Shown here piece after piece: positions 9,976 to 20,090 of a stretch of 64,000 bases of DNA. Positions within the stretch are counted from its first letter, which is position 1. Each line of letters starts with the position of its first letter. The position numbers and the translations under genes were made by a program. The stretch spans positions 52,435-116,434 of the forward strand of contig QZKE01000053.1 in NCBI GenBank assembly GCA_003598015.1, in the 5' to 3' direction. The notes beneath the pieces were generated by a model. That model saw only the letters and a program-made list of their open reading frames with translations, had not been told where the DNA came from and did not search any database. This stretch comes from Actinomycetota bacterium (GTDB lineage: Bacteria > Actinomycetota > Geothermincolia > Geothermincolales > RBG-13-55-18).

Positions 9976-11373
9976 ATGCTGCACTCGAACAAAGACAAGG
10001 AGGAGCTGGACGAGCTCCTGGCTCCGGCCTACGCAGTCGCTTTCGCGTTCAAGGAAGTGCCCAAGTACAAACTGCCGGATGGTGAGATGGCTCCGCGTGT
10101 CGCCTATCACATCATCGCCGACGAACTGATGATGGACGGCAACTCACGCCAGAACCTGGCAACCTTCTGCACTACCTGGGTGCCGAAGGAGGTCAGGGAA
10201 CTCATGGCTTCCTCCATCGACAAGAACATGATCGACAAAGACGAATACCCGCAGACGGCCGAGATCGAATGCCGCTGCGTCAACATCCTCGCCGACCTAT
10301 GGAATTCCCCCCAGGCCGCCAAGACCATAGGCTGCTCCACTACGGGGTCCAGCGAGGCGGCTATGCTTGGCGGCATGGCCCTGAAATGGCGGTGGAGAAA
10401 GAAGATGAGCGCCCAGGGTAAACCCACGGACAAGCCGAACATGGTGACCGGCCCGGTGCAGATATGCTGGCACAAGTTCGCCCGTTACTGGGATATAGAG
10501 CTGCGCGAGATACCCATGCAGCCAGACCGCTTCCTCATGAACGGGGAGGAGGCGGTCAAGCGTTGTGACGAGAACACCATCGCCGTGGTCCCGACCCTTG
10601 GAGTGACCTTTACGGGCCAGTACGAGCCGGTCAAGGAAATCAGCGACGCCCTCGACCGCTTGCAGGAAGAGAAAGGCCTGGACATACCCATCCACGTCGA
10701 CGCCGCCAGCGGAGGCTTCCTCGCTCCTTTCCTCCATCCCGACCTCGTATGGGACTTCCGCCTGCCGCGGGTGAAATCGATAAATACCTCTGGACACAAG
10801 TTCGGCCTGGCGCCCCTGGGCGTCGGCTGGGTCGTATGGCGCGACAAGGAAGACCTTCCCGGGGAGCTCGTATTCAACGTCAACTACCTCGGAGGCGAGA
10901 TGCCGACATTCGCCCTGAATTTCTCCCGGCCGGGCGGCGAGGTCATAGCCCAGTACTATAATTTCCTGCGTTTGGGCAGGGAGGGATACTATAAGATTCA
11001 GAAGACCTGCCGGGACGTGGCCGTCTATCTCGCCGAGCAGATCGCCAAGATGGGACCGTTCAGCATCATCTACAATGGTGACGGGGGTATACCCGCTCTG
11101 TGCTGGAGAATGCAGGAAGGTGCGGATCCGGGTTTCACCCTCTTCGACCTGGCGGAAAAGCTGCGCTCCCGGGGATGGCAGGTCCCGGCATATACCCTGC
11201 CACCCGATTGCCGGGATATCGCCGTGCAGAGGATTCTGGTGCGCCACGGCGTCAGTTTCGACATGGCCAGCCTCCTCCTCGAGGACATGAGGCGTTGTCT
11301 CGAATTCTTCGCGAAGCACCCGGTCGCGTCGCCGATACAGCCGCAGGAAGGAAGCAGTTTCAACCATTCCTGA
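9976..11373 (+). CDS. gadB: Glutamate decarboxylase (PLP-dependent)
   Basis: [50 protein letters not shown] (PLP lysine). Confidence 0.94.
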   Translation: MLHSNKDKEELDELLAPAYAVAFAFKEVPKYKLPDGEMAPRVAYHIIADELMMDGNSRQNLATFCTTWVPKEVRELMASSIDKNMIDKDEYPQTAEIECRCVNILADLWNSPQAAKTIGCSTTGSSEAAMLGGMALKWRWRKKMSAQGKPTDKPNMVTGPVQICWHKFARYWDIELREIPMQPDRFLMNGEEAVKRCDENTIAVVPTLGVTFTGQYEPVKEISDALDRLQEEKGLDIPIHVDAASGGFLAPFLHPDLVWDFRLPRVKSINTSGHKFGLAPLGVGWVVWRDKEDLPGELVFNVNYLGGEMPTFALNFSRPGGEVIAQYYNFLRLGREGYYKIQKTCRDVAVYLAEQIAKMGPFSIIYNGDGGIPALCWRMQEGADPGFTLFDLAEKLRSRGWQVPAYTLPPDCRDIAVQRILVRHGVSFDMASLLLEDMRRCLEFFAKHPVASPIQPQEGSSFNHS

Positions 11374-11434
11374 AGGGGAGATTCTCCGCATCCGCCTGCG
11401 CGCATGGATATCCTGCGGGCTTTGAGCATACGCC

Positions 11435-12715
11435 TTATCTCAAGTCGTGGAGGGTTCGTGCAAAGCCGGGGAAGGATATGTTCACGCATTCCCAGCCGGA
11501 GATGACCGTCTCGCCTTCTGCGCACAGGGCCGCTACCGCCAGGGCCATGGCGATGCGATGGTCGCCGTGAGATTCTACGTGAGCTCCCCGCAGGCTCACC
11601 GGACCGCGTACTACGAACCCGTCCGGGGTTTCCGCTATGTCCGCGCCCATCTTCGCCAGCTCCACGCAGATGGCGGCTATGCGGTCGCTCTCCTTCACGC
11701 GCAGCTCTCCCGCTCCTCTCACCACCGTCTCCCCACGGGCCCTGCAGCCCATCACCGCCAGCAACGGTACCTCGTCGATGAGAGCGGGGATACGCCATCC
11801 CTCCACCTCCACGCCGCTGAGCCGGGCTCCCCCCACCTCCAGGTCCCCGCGCGGTTCGTTATCCGTCTCACGGTAGTTGTTCTCCGTCACCAGGGCGCCC
11901 ATGGAGTTGAGCACGGATAGAAAACCGGCACGCGTGGGGTTGAGGCCGACTCCGGACAGCAGCAACCGCGATCCCGGCACCATTACCGCCGCGGCTATGA
12001 GAAAGGCGGCGCTGGAGATATCTCCGGGGATGTCCAGTTCCCGCGCCTGCAGGGTCGCTCTCCTTACCGTCATGGCGTCTTCGCCCGCGAAGGTAAGATC
12101 CGCGCCCATGAGCAGCAGCATCCTCTCGGTGTGGTCCCGCGATGACCCGCCTCCCAGTATGCGCGTCTCCCCCTCCGCCTGTAGTCCCGCCAGAAGGAGG
12201 GCCGACTTTACCTGGGCGCTGTCCACTTCCATGCGGTGCTCTATGCCCTCGAGTCCTCCGCCATGGATGGTCAGTGGGGGTTTTGAGTTGTTTTCCTCGC
12301 CCGTTATCTCCGCACCCATGCGGCGCAGGGGCTCTACTATACGGCCCATGGGCCGGCGGCGCAGGGAGTCGTCGCCCGTGATCACGCTGGTGAAGGGCCT
12401 CCCCGCCAGGGCTCCCGCCAGCAGCCGCATGGTGGTGGCCGAGTTCCCGGCGTCGAGCTCGCCCCCAGCCCGTCTCCAGCCATCCGGCCCCTTGCCGTCT
12501 ATGGTCAACCTGTCCGCGTCGAGCCCCCACTCCACTCCGAGGGAGTGCAGGCAGCTGAGGGTGGACATACAATCCTCGGAAAGGAGGAACGGCTTCGCGA
12601 CCGTCCTTCCCTCGGCCAGCGCCCCCAGGATAGCGGCACGGTGGGATATGGATTTATCCGGGGGTACCGTGACCTCGCCCCGCAGCGGCCTCGCTGCTGC
12701 GAAGGTTGCCTCCAT
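11435..12715 (-). CDS. aroA: 3-phosphoshikimate 1-carboxyvinyltransferase
   Basis: PPDKSISHRAAILGALAEG, GNSATTMRLLAG, KESDRI. Confidence 0.95.
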   Translation of the reverse strand: MEATFAAARPLRGEVTVPPDKSISHRAAILGALAEGRTVAKPFLLSEDCMSTLSCLHSLGVEWGLDADRLTIDGKGPDGWRRAGGELDAGNSATTMRLLAGALAGRPFTSVITGDDSLRRRPMGRIVEPLRRMGAEITGEENNSKPPLTIHGGGLEGIEHRMEVDSAQVKSALLLAGLQAEGETRILGGGSSRDHTERMLLLMGADLTFAGEDAMTVRRATLQARELDIPGDISSAAFLIAAAVMVPGSRLLLSGVGLNPTRAGFLSVLNSMGALVTENNYRETDNEPRGDLEVGGARLSGVEVEGWRIPALIDEVPLLAVMGCRARGETVVRGAGELRVKESDRIAAICVELAKMGADIAETPDGFVVRGPVSLRGAHVESHGDHRIAMALAVAALCAEGETVISGWECVNISFPGFARTLHDLR

Positions 12716-13842
12716 TATTCATCCCCCAGCGTCTTGCTCAGGTTTGCGCGATAACCCTTCGACCTCAGCGCCTCCGTCGCGTGCGACGCTGCTTCCTCAC
12801 CACTGATGGTCAACCTGAGCAGGCCCCGGCCGCTCTCCAGGGGGTGTACCAGTTCCAGGTCCTCGATGTTTATCCCCATCTCCCCCACGGTGAGGGTCAC
12901 GTCGCTGATCACGCCCGGACGGTCGTCCACCGCCAGGATGATGCTGTAGTAACCCGCCAACGATTCCCCCAGCACCGGTGCCAGGCTCTGCCTGCCGCTG
13001 CTCGCGCTCTCCATCCAGCGTGTTAATTCCGCCTCCTCGCCTTCCGCGAGCAGTCCGCCGATGCGCTGCATGGCCGCGATGCATTCCTCCAGCGACTCCT
13101 CCACCGCCTCGCGGTTCTCCATGAGGATGTCCAGCCACAGGCCCGCATCGGACGCAGCTATGCGGGTCATATCCCGGAAGCCCCCCGCTGCGAGGCGCAG
13201 CAGCGGATACTCCTCCGCGCGTTGCAGCGCCAGGTTCATCAGGGACATGGCCATGATGTGCGGCAGATGGCTGATCACCGACACCGCCCGGTCGTGTTGG
13301 CGGGGGTCCATGGCGATCACCCTCGCCCCCAGGGAAGTGAGTAATGCGTGGAGCCTGGAATAGGCCTCCGTGTTACACGCGGTGCTGGGAGTGAGCACGT
13401 AATACGCGTCGCGGAACAGGTGCGGGTCCGCGAAACCCACCCCTCTCTGCTCCGAACCGGCCAGGGGGTGTCCCCCTATGAAGTGACATGCGGGCGGCAG
13501 TATCCTGGCGGCCTCATCCACGACGTGTTCCTTCACCGATCCGACGTCGCTGAGCGTGGTGCCGGATCGCAGCGCCGGTGCGACCTGCGCAAGCACCGCC
13601 GGTATGGCGCGTACCGGCACGGCTATGAATACCAGCTCGCTCTCCGCTGCCACTTCTCCCACGCTGCCTGCCGCCTTCGCGATCGCCCCCCGCTGCAATG
13701 CCTGTGCCAGCATGGCACTGTCGGCATCGTAGCCGATGACCCGTCCGGCGGCGCCCTCCTTTCGCAGCGCCAGTCCCAGCGAGCCGCCTATCAATCCCGT
13801 GCCCAGGATACCCACTTGTTCGTAGAGGGCGTCTCCCGCCAT
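12715..13842 (-). CDS. tyrA: Prephenate dehydrogenase with C-terminal ACT domain
   Basis: VGILGTGLIGGSLGLALRK, GGHPLAGSE; C-terminal 'ILAVDDRPGVISDVTLTVGEMGINIEDLEL' (ACT); start trimmed. Confidence 0.9.
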   Translation of the reverse strand: MAGDALYEQVGILGTGLIGGSLGLALRKEGAAGRVIGYDADSAMLAQALQRGAIAKAAGSVGEVAAESELVFIAVPVRAIPAVLAQVAPALRSGTTLSDVGSVKEHVVDEAARILPPACHFIGGHPLAGSEQRGVGFADPHLFRDAYYVLTPSTACNTEAYSRLHALLTSLGARVIAMDPRQHDRAVSVISHLPHIMAMSLMNLALQRAEEYPLLRLAAGGFRDMTRIAASDAGLWLDILMENREAVEESLEECIAAMQRIGGLLAEGEEAELTRWMESASSGRQSLAPVLGESLAGYYSIILAVDDRPGVISDVTLTVGEMGINIEDLELVHPLESGRGLLRLTISGEEAASHATEALRSKGYRANLSKTLGDE

Positions 13843-13868
13843 CTCTCTCCACACCTCTCCGCGTCTGC

Positions 13869-14888
13869 TCACTTCCTGCCCAGGAAAGCAGCCATTTCGT
13901 TCAGCTCGTCCATCATCTCCTTGAAGCAGTCCAGGGTCAAGGACTGCGGCCCGTCGCAGAGGGCCTCGCGCGGGTTGGGGTGCATCTCCACCATGACCCC
14001 GTCCGCACCCGCGGCCAGGGCGGCCTTGCACAGGGGCACGACGAGCTCCCGTACCCCGGTGGCGTGGCTCGGGTCTACGATAATGGGCAGGTGGGAGTGG
14101 TTCTTGACCATGGGCACCGATGATATGTCCAGGGTATTGCGGGTTCCGGTCTCGAAGGTGCGTATGCCCCTTTCACAGAGGATGACGTTCTTGTTCCCCT
14201 CCTTGAGGATATATTCGGCCGCCATCAGCCATTCCTCCACGGTCGAGCTCATGCCGCGCTTGAGGAGGATGGGTTTGTCCTGCAGGCCCAGGTCCCTGAG
14301 CATGAGAAAGTTCTGCATATTGCGGGCGCCAACTTGCAGCACGTCCGCATAGCGGGAAACGACTTCGATATCCCGTACGTCTAGTACCTCGGTGACGATG
14401 GGGAGCCCGGTCTCCTCGCGTGCCTGCGCCAGCATGGCCAGCCCCTCCTCGCCCAGCCCCTGAAAGCTGTAGGGAGAGGTGCGGGGTTTGAAGGCGCCGC
14501 CGCGGAAGAGCATCGCGCCCGCCTCCTTCGCCGCACGCGCGGCTTTTACCACCTGCTCCTCGGCCTCCACGGAACACGGCCCGGCGATGACGCTGAAGCT
14601 GCCTCCCCCGATCACGGCGCTCCCGACGCTGATCACCGTGGGCTCTTCCCTGAACTCGCGGCTTACGAGCTTGTAGGGTTTCATGATCGGAACGACCTTT
14701 TCCACGGCCGCATAGGCCTCGAAGGGCATCTGCATTACCTTCTCGCGGTCGCCGATCACCCCTATAACGGTGCGAAACTCTCCCCGCGATATATGGGCTT
14801 CGGCGCCGACCTCGTGCAGAACGGCTACTAGTTCCTCTATCTCCTCTTCGCTCGCGTCTTCGTGCAGTACGATGACCACTTCCACCAC
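13869..14888 (-). CDS. aroF: 3-deoxy-7-phosphoheptulonate synthase (AroF/AroG type I-beta)
   Basis: GPCSVEAEEQVVKAARAAKEAGAMLFRGGAFKPRTSPYSFQGLGEEGL; VDPSHATG. Confidence 0.93.
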   Translation of the reverse strand: MVEVVIVLHEDASEEEIEELVAVLHEVGAEAHISRGEFRTVIGVIGDREKVMQMPFEAYAAVEKVVPIMKPYKLVSREFREEPTVISVGSAVIGGGSFSVIAGPCSVEAEEQVVKAARAAKEAGAMLFRGGAFKPRTSPYSFQGLGEEGLAMLAQAREETGLPIVTEVLDVRDIEVVSRYADVLQVGARNMQNFLMLRDLGLQDKPILLKRGMSSTVEEWLMAAEYILKEGNKNVILCERGIRTFETGTRNTLDISSVPMVKNHSHLPIIVDPSHATGVRELVVPLCKAALAAGADGVMVEMHPNPREALCDGPQSLTLDCFKEMMDELNEMAAFLGRK

Positions 14889-15025
14889 TTCCTTCCTTAT
14901 CCCCGTTCCTGCCCTGGACCCCGCAGGATGTTCTGGCTGCTATCACGCCCGCGTGCGACATATATTCTTCCCCGCGGCTCAGCGCTCCTTTCTCCCGCCG
15001 CTACCGCGATTCCTGAAAATCCAAA

Positions 15026-15050
15026 GAGTTCGAGCCCCGGGCTCGAACTC
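15026..15050. terminator. Perfect 11-bp hairpin GAGTTCGAGCC-CCG-GGCTCGAACTC with T/A-rich flanks
   Basis: CCCTTTTTCTT on the plus side and AAAATCCAAA on the other; lies between aroH and aroF. Confidence 0.55.
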
Positions 15051-15087
15051 CCCTTTTTCTTCTATGTGATTGTGAGGCGCTGCCGGC

Positions 15088-15450
15088 TTATTCGGGGAGG
15101 TCCGTCCTCAGCTGGCGCGCCCCCTCCAGATAGGGATGGCGCAGTTCATGCGGATGTTTTCGCGTGTAGAAATGCATGAGGACCCTCAGGCACATCCCGG
15201 GCGAGTCCTCTATGGACAGCTCGCGCGCGCACAGCAGCGGCACGTGGGTCAGGCCGATATGCCGCGCCGCCGCCGCCGGGAACTCGGCGGTGAGATCCTC
15301 GGTGGCGGTGAAGATGATGTCCATGATATCCTCCGGCCGGATGTCGTTGCGCTTAATCATCTCGCGCAGGAGCTCCGCCGCCTTCTCCGTTATCTCTTCC
15401 TTGGTGTTTTCCCTGCAGAGTATCGCACCCCGCAACGCTCTCACCTGCAT
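15088..15450 (-). CDS. aroH: Chorismate mutase, AroH class
   Basis: MQVRALRGAILCRENTKEEITEKAAELLREMIKRNDI...IIFTATEDLTAEFPAAAARHIG. Confidence 0.93.
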   Translation of the reverse strand: MQVRALRGAILCRENTKEEITEKAAELLREMIKRNDIRPEDIMDIIFTATEDLTAEFPAAAARHIGLTHVPLLCARELSIEDSPGMCLRVLMHFYTRKHPHELRHPYLEGARQLRTDLPE

Positions 15451-15542
15451 ATCCAGCCTCCTCGTTTTCAGAACAACAGTTTACCATAACCTCCTGCCGC
15501 CGGTCTTGGGTTTTCTGGTTCTTGTGCATCGCCTGCGGCGTT

Positions 15543-16265
15543 TCACTCCTCCTCCAGCTCGAGGAGGTCTTTTGTCTCGTTGGGGGTCAGGGCGCGGTAG
15601 CTCCCCTCTTCCACTCCCTTGAGGTCGAGGGGGCCGAGGCGGGTACGCACGAGGTCTTGTATCTCCAGGCCCACCACCGCGCACATGCGCCGCACCTGCC
15701 GTTTTTTTCCTTCGCGGATGGCTACCTCCAGCACGCAGCGGCCACCCCGGTTGAAGATGACTTTCACTTTCGCCGGCGCGGTCTTCCCCTCCTCCAGCAT
15801 TATTCCCTTGCGCAGAGCGGCAAGCCCTCCAGGAGTCAGTGCGCCCGAAGCTTCCACCATATAAGTCTTCTCGATCCCGTGGCTGGGATGCATCAGCTTA
15901 TGAGCGAGGTAGCCGTCGTTGGTCACCAGCAGCAGGCCGCGTGTATCGCGGTCCAGGCGCCCGACGGGGAAGAGCCTCTCTTTTTCCTCTATCAACTCCA
16001 TCACCGTGGGACGCCCCCGTGTATCCTTCAACGTGGTTATGTACCCCGGTGGCTTGTTGAGTAGGAAATACTTCTTCTCCTGCTGCGGCTCCAGGGGGAT
16101 GCCGTCGACGGTCACCCTGTCTCGCTCCACGTCCACGCGGTCGCCGAGTTCCGCCGTCCTGCCGTTCACCCTCACCCGGCCCGACTCTATCGCCGCTTCA
16201 CACCTGCGGCGGGAGCCCAAACCCGCCGCCGCCATGACTTTCTGCAGCCTCTCTTCAGGAGACAT
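15543..16265 (-). CDS. Pseudouridine synthase, RsuA/RluB family
   Basis: S4 domain, GRLDRDTRGLLLVTNDG motif. Confidence 0.92.
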   Translation of the reverse strand: MSPEERLQKVMAAAGLGSRRRCEAAIESGRVRVNGRTAELGDRVDVERDRVTVDGIPLEPQQEKKYFLLNKPPGYITTLKDTRGRPTVMELIEEKERLFPVGRLDRDTRGLLLVTNDGYLAHKLMHPSHGIEKTYMVEASGALTPGGLAALRKGIMLEEGKTAPAKVKVIFNRGGRCVLEVAIREGKKRQVRRMCAVVGLEIQDLVRTRLGPLDLKGVEEGSYRALTPNETKDLLELEEE

Positions 16266-16286
16266 GACTTACCCGTGTGTCCGTAG

Positions 16287-17084
16287 TCAAAAGGGGTCCG
16301 CGCCGGGGTTCTCATCGTCCGTTCCCGGCTTCCCCCCCCATTCCGTAGCCCGGTACGTGGCGCCTCCATCCTCCCCGCCATCATCGCCCGTTATATCCGC
16401 GTGCAGTATCCGGTCCACGCGGTCTTCACCTTCGGCATCGCTTTCATCCCCTTCTCCCGCGCTGTGACCCGCCAGGGACCGGGCGATGCGCTGCACCGTC
16501 TCCCGGTCCGGCGCGAAATCCTCCAGGGGTGGAAGGTCATCCAGGCAGTTCAGCCCGAACCGTTCGAGGAACTTTTCGCTGGTCACGTAGAGCGCGGGGC
16601 CGCCGGGCGATCTCTCTTTGCCGGCTTCACTGACCAGGCCCTGCTCCTCCAATACCTTGACCATGCCCTCGGATTGCACGCCCCTGAGGTTTGCTATCTG
16701 CGTCCGCGTTATCGGCTGCAGGTAAGCGATGATGGCCAGGGTCTCCACCGCCGCACGTGTAAGCCTGGCCCGCCGCGAGGAGAGAAGCAGCTTCTCTATC
16801 TGCGCCGCATAGGCGGGGTGGGTATGCATCCTCCACCCCCCGCCTACCTCTCTCAGCTGCATCCCGCGGTTGTACGACTCGTATTCCTTGCGCAGCTCCT
16901 GCAATGCCGATAGCACCTTGCCCTCATCGCCGGCGACGGCCTCCGCCAGCTGGCGTGGCACCAATGGCTCATCGGCGACGAAGAGCAGCGCTTCGAGCGC
17001 ACCCTTGATATCCTCCATCCCCTGGATATCGTCATGATCGGCTCCCGTCCTCCACAGCTTGCCCCCGATAGGTCTATTCTCCAT
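16287..17084 (-). CDS. scpB: Segregation and condensation protein B (start may be 17018)
   Basis: GALEALLFVADEPL, RLTRAAVETLAIIAYLQPITRTQIANLRGV. Confidence 0.92.
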   Translation of the reverse strand: MENRPIGGKLWRTGADHDDIQGMEDIKGALEALLFVADEPLVPRQLAEAVAGDEGKVLSALQELRKEYESYNRGMQLREVGGGWRMHTHPAYAAQIEKLLLSSRRARLTRAAVETLAIIAYLQPITRTQIANLRGVQSEGMVKVLEEQGLVSEAGKERSPGGPALYVTSEKFLERFGLNCLDDLPPLEDFAPDRETVQRIARSLAGHSAGEGDESDAEGEDRVDRILHADITGDDGGEDGGATYRATEWGGKPGTDDENPGADPF

Positions 17085-17808
17085 CTCTTCCCTCCTCCAC
17101 CGCGTACACCCGGATATCCCCGAAACGGGATGCCTGGCGCATATCGATCTCTTCGCGTTTGTACAACTCCAGCAGGGCGAGGAACATGGCTATGAGTTCC
17201 ACGCGCAGGACGCACTCCGCGGTGAGCTCCCGGTAACTGGTGCTGCCCCGGGCGGCCATGACGGCGCGCACCCGGTCCATGAACTCATCGATATTGATCT
17301 TTATGGGTGCGATATACGACACGTCCACCTGCGACTCCAGCTCGACGATCTCCCGGGCCGTGGCGGCCAGCTTCTCCAGGGTGAGCCCGCGCAGGACATC
17401 CGGCATGACGTGCCGGAAAGGATCTTCCAGGTCGACCTGGCGGTAGTAATACCTCTCCTCGCGCTCCAGCCGTCTGCCCAGTTCCGCCGCCGCGTTGCGA
17501 TATTTCTGGTATTCCACCAGCCTCCACAGCAGCTCCTCGCGCAGCTCGGAAGGCCCCGGTTCCTCCCCCTCCACTTCCGGTTCCGGCAGCAGTAGATCGG
17601 ATTTCAGCTTGAGCAGTGTCGCCGCGATGAGCAGGAACTCGGTGGCTATCTCCAGGTCGAGCTCGCGCAGGGATTCCATGTAGCTCAGGTACTCGTCGGT
17701 GATCTCCGCTATGGAGATATCGTAGATATCGATCTCCTTACGCCCTATGAGGTGCAGGAGAAGGTCGAAGGGTCCTTCGAAAACCTCCAGCTTTACCTGG
17801 TAGGGCAC
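17074..17808 (-). CDS. scpA: Segregation and condensation protein A
   Basis: YQVKLEVFEGPFDLLLHLIGRKEIDIYDISIAEITDEYL. Confidence 0.94.
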   Translation of the reverse strand: MPYQVKLEVFEGPFDLLLHLIGRKEIDIYDISIAEITDEYLSYMESLRELDLEIATEFLLIAATLLKLKSDLLLPEPEVEGEEPGPSELREELLWRLVEYQKYRNAAAELGRRLEREERYYYRQVDLEDPFRHVMPDVLRGLTLEKLAATAREIVELESQVDVSYIAPIKINIDEFMDRVRAVMAARGSTSYRELTAECVLRVELIAMFLALLELYKREEIDMRQASRFGDIRVYAVEEGRDGE

Positions 17809-17818
17809 GTCTCCCCCT

Positions 17819-18799
17819 TCAATCGATCCCCATGCGCATGCGGACGTCGGCGAGCACGCCGCCGGCGACAGGCTTCACCTTGGCCAGGCCCCGTTCCATA
17901 ACCTCCCATGCGAAGCCGGGCCTGCTCTCGAGTTCCCGGCGTCGCTCCTGGAAAGGCAGCAGCGATTCCACCACCCGTTCGGCCAGGATCCCCTTGCACT
18001 CCACGCAGCCCCATGCAGCGGTACGGCATTTCTCCGCGATCCCGGCGAGCCCGTCAGCCGAATACACCTTGTGCAGCTGAAAGGCGCTGCACTTCTCGGG
18101 GTCTCCGGGGTCCTTGCGGGTACGCCGCGCCGGGTCGGTGATCATGGAGAGGACTTTCCTTTTTATCTCGTCCGGCGGATCGGTGAGCGAGATATAGTTG
18201 CCATAACTCTTGCTCATCTTGCGCCCGTCGGTACCGGGGATGCGGGGACTGTGCGAGAGCAGCGACCGCGGCTCTGCGAAGGTCTCGCCGTAGAGGAAGT
18301 TGAAGCGCCGCACTATCTCCCTCGTCAGCTCCAGGTGGGGCAACTGGTCCTCCCCCACAGGCACGCCGTCAGCACGGACCATGAGTATGTCCGCGGCCTG
18401 CAATACCGGGTATCCCAGGAAGCCGTGGGTGGCGATGTCCTTTCCCTGCAGCTGTTCCTGCTGCTCCTTGAAGGAGGGGACCCTCTCCAGCCATCCCAGG
18501 GGCGTGATCATGGACAGGTAGAGCTGGAACTCTGCCACCTCCGGCAGGTCGGACTGGCGGTAAATCGCCGCTTTATCGGGGTCGATTCCGGCCGCCAGCC
18601 AGTCCAGGACCATCTCCTCGATATATGCGTGCAACAGCGACGGGTCCTGATAATCGGTGGTCAGGGCATGCCAGTCCGCGATAAAGAAGAAGCACTCCGC
18701 CTTTTCCTGCAGCTCTATCATGCCCCTGAGGTTGCCGTGCAGGTTGCCCAGGTGCAGTTTCCCCGTCGGCCGGTATCCGGTCAGTATTCTCTGCGTCAA
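17819..18799 (-). CDS. trpS: Tryptophanyl-tRNA synthetase
   Basis: LTGYRPTGKLHLGNLHGN; KMSKSYGN. Confidence 0.95.
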   Translation of the reverse strand: MTQRILTGYRPTGKLHLGNLHGNLRGMIELQEKAECFFFIADWHALTTDYQDPSLLHAYIEEMVLDWLAAGIDPDKAAIYRQSDLPEVAEFQLYLSMITPLGWLERVPSFKEQQEQLQGKDIATHGFLGYPVLQAADILMVRADGVPVGEDQLPHLELTREIVRRFNFLYGETFAEPRSLLSHSPRIPGTDGRKMSKSYGNYISLTDPPDEIKRKVLSMITDPARRTRKDPGDPEKCSAFQLHKVYSADGLAGIAEKCRTAAWGCVECKGILAERVVESLLPFQERRRELESRPGFAWEVMERGLAKVKPVAGGVLADVRMRMGID

Positions 18800-18882
18800 A
18801 ACCTCTCCTCTCGCTCTTCAACACCCATATACCATTATTCTATAAGGTTCATTATCCTGCCTTCTGCAGCTACTCTCTTCGC

Positions 18883-19425
18883 TCACAACGCATCGTCCAC
18901 CTCCGCCAGGCGCCGCTCAAGCCCATCGCGGGGTTCCATCTGGTGTCGCCCCACCAGACGTACGAGCTCTTCCTCGCTACCCATCCTCGCCAGCATCTCC
19001 GCCGCTATCTCGCCGTGATGCAGCTGCACGTAGAGGCCCCTCCGCCAGCCGCGAGGAAGGACTTGCATCCCCTCCATGCTCCCCCCGCCCGCGGCCTTGT
19101 CCTCCACGGCCGCGCATATACGTCGCAGCAACGCGGGGAAGATCAACTCCAAGCCGGTATACAACCAGCGCGTGAAGATGCCCAGCTCGCTGCGGAGCTT
19201 GCCGGCATCGTGCAGCAAACCCGCCCGGTGCAGCAGGGGGTCGTCCTCGAGCCTGGCGGCCACGGCCATGGAATGCGCCAGATCGTAACGGCCCATGGCC
19301 AGGAACAGGTCGTGCTCGCCGGGGGAAAGGCATGCGGCGTCACCGTGCGCGCGGGCGCGCAGACGTGGATCGAGGGAAAGCGTGGTCACCCATATCTTGC
19401 CGGGTAGGTTGCGCCAGGTGTTCAT
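18883..19425 (-). CDS. HD-domain protein
   Basis: HSMAVAARLEDDPLLHRAGLLHDAGK pattern. Confidence 0.7.
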   Translation of the reverse strand: MNTWRNLPGKIWVTTLSLDPRLRARAHGDAACLSPGEHDLFLAMGRYDLAHSMAVAARLEDDPLLHRAGLLHDAGKLRSELGIFTRWLYTGLELIFPALLRRICAAVEDKAAGGGSMEGMQVLPRGWRRGLYVQLHHGEIAAEMLARMGSEEELVRLVGRHQMEPRDGLERRLAEVDDAL

Positions 19426-19426
19426 G

Positions 19427-20086
19427 CTAAAAGACCGGGTTCAGGCCGAAGATGCGCAGGATCGCGTTGGCGAGGCCCCCCACGGCATTGCTCAGCAGGA
19501 ACCCGAAAAACATCACCAGTACCAATACGACAAAGAAACCGAAAGGCTCGATGGAAGCATACATGCGCTTTGCCTCTCCGCGCAGAAAATATCCTACTAT
19601 GCGCGAGCCGTCCAGGGGCGGGATGGGGATGAGGTTGAACACAAAGAGAAGGATGTTGATGTAGGAGATAAAGAGACACGTGTAGATAATACGGTTCAGG
19701 GTAGTTCCGCCATCGAATAGTATAAGGATCCTTATGATGCCTATGAATATAACTCCAAGGGCCAGGTTCGACAACGGCCCGGCCAGGGAGACCCAGATAA
19801 TTCCACGCGGCTTGCGAAAGAGAAACGGGTTGATGGGCACAGGCTTGGCGTAGCCGATGATGAATGTACCGTAGCCCATTATACTCATAAGCAAGAGTAT
19901 GCCGGGAAGGATGACGGTGCCGAAAGGATCGATATGCGCCAGGGGGTCCAGGGTGAGCCTGCCGGCCCGCTTGGCGGTGGTATCCCCCATGCGGTACGCA
20001 ACATAGCCGTGCATGTACTCGTGGACGATGACCCCGATGATCAGGCCCACCAGCATGTATATAGCCCTCTCCCAGTTGCTCAACAT
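19427..20086 (-). CDS. Site-2 protease family (M50) membrane peptidase
   Basis: HEYMHGYVAYRMGD (HExxH-like), NLIPIPPLDGSRI. Confidence 0.85.
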   Translation of the reverse strand: MLSNWERAIYMLVGLIIGVIVHEYMHGYVAYRMGDTTAKRAGRLTLDPLAHIDPFGTVILPGILLLMSIMGYGTFIIGYAKPVPINPFLFRKPRGIIWVSLAGPLSNLALGVIFIGIIRILILFDGGTTLNRIIYTCLFISYINILLFVFNLIPIPPLDGSRIVGYFLRGEAKRMYASIEPFGFFVVLVLVMFFGFLLSNAVGGLANAILRIFGLNPVF

Positions 20087-20090
20087 GCGC

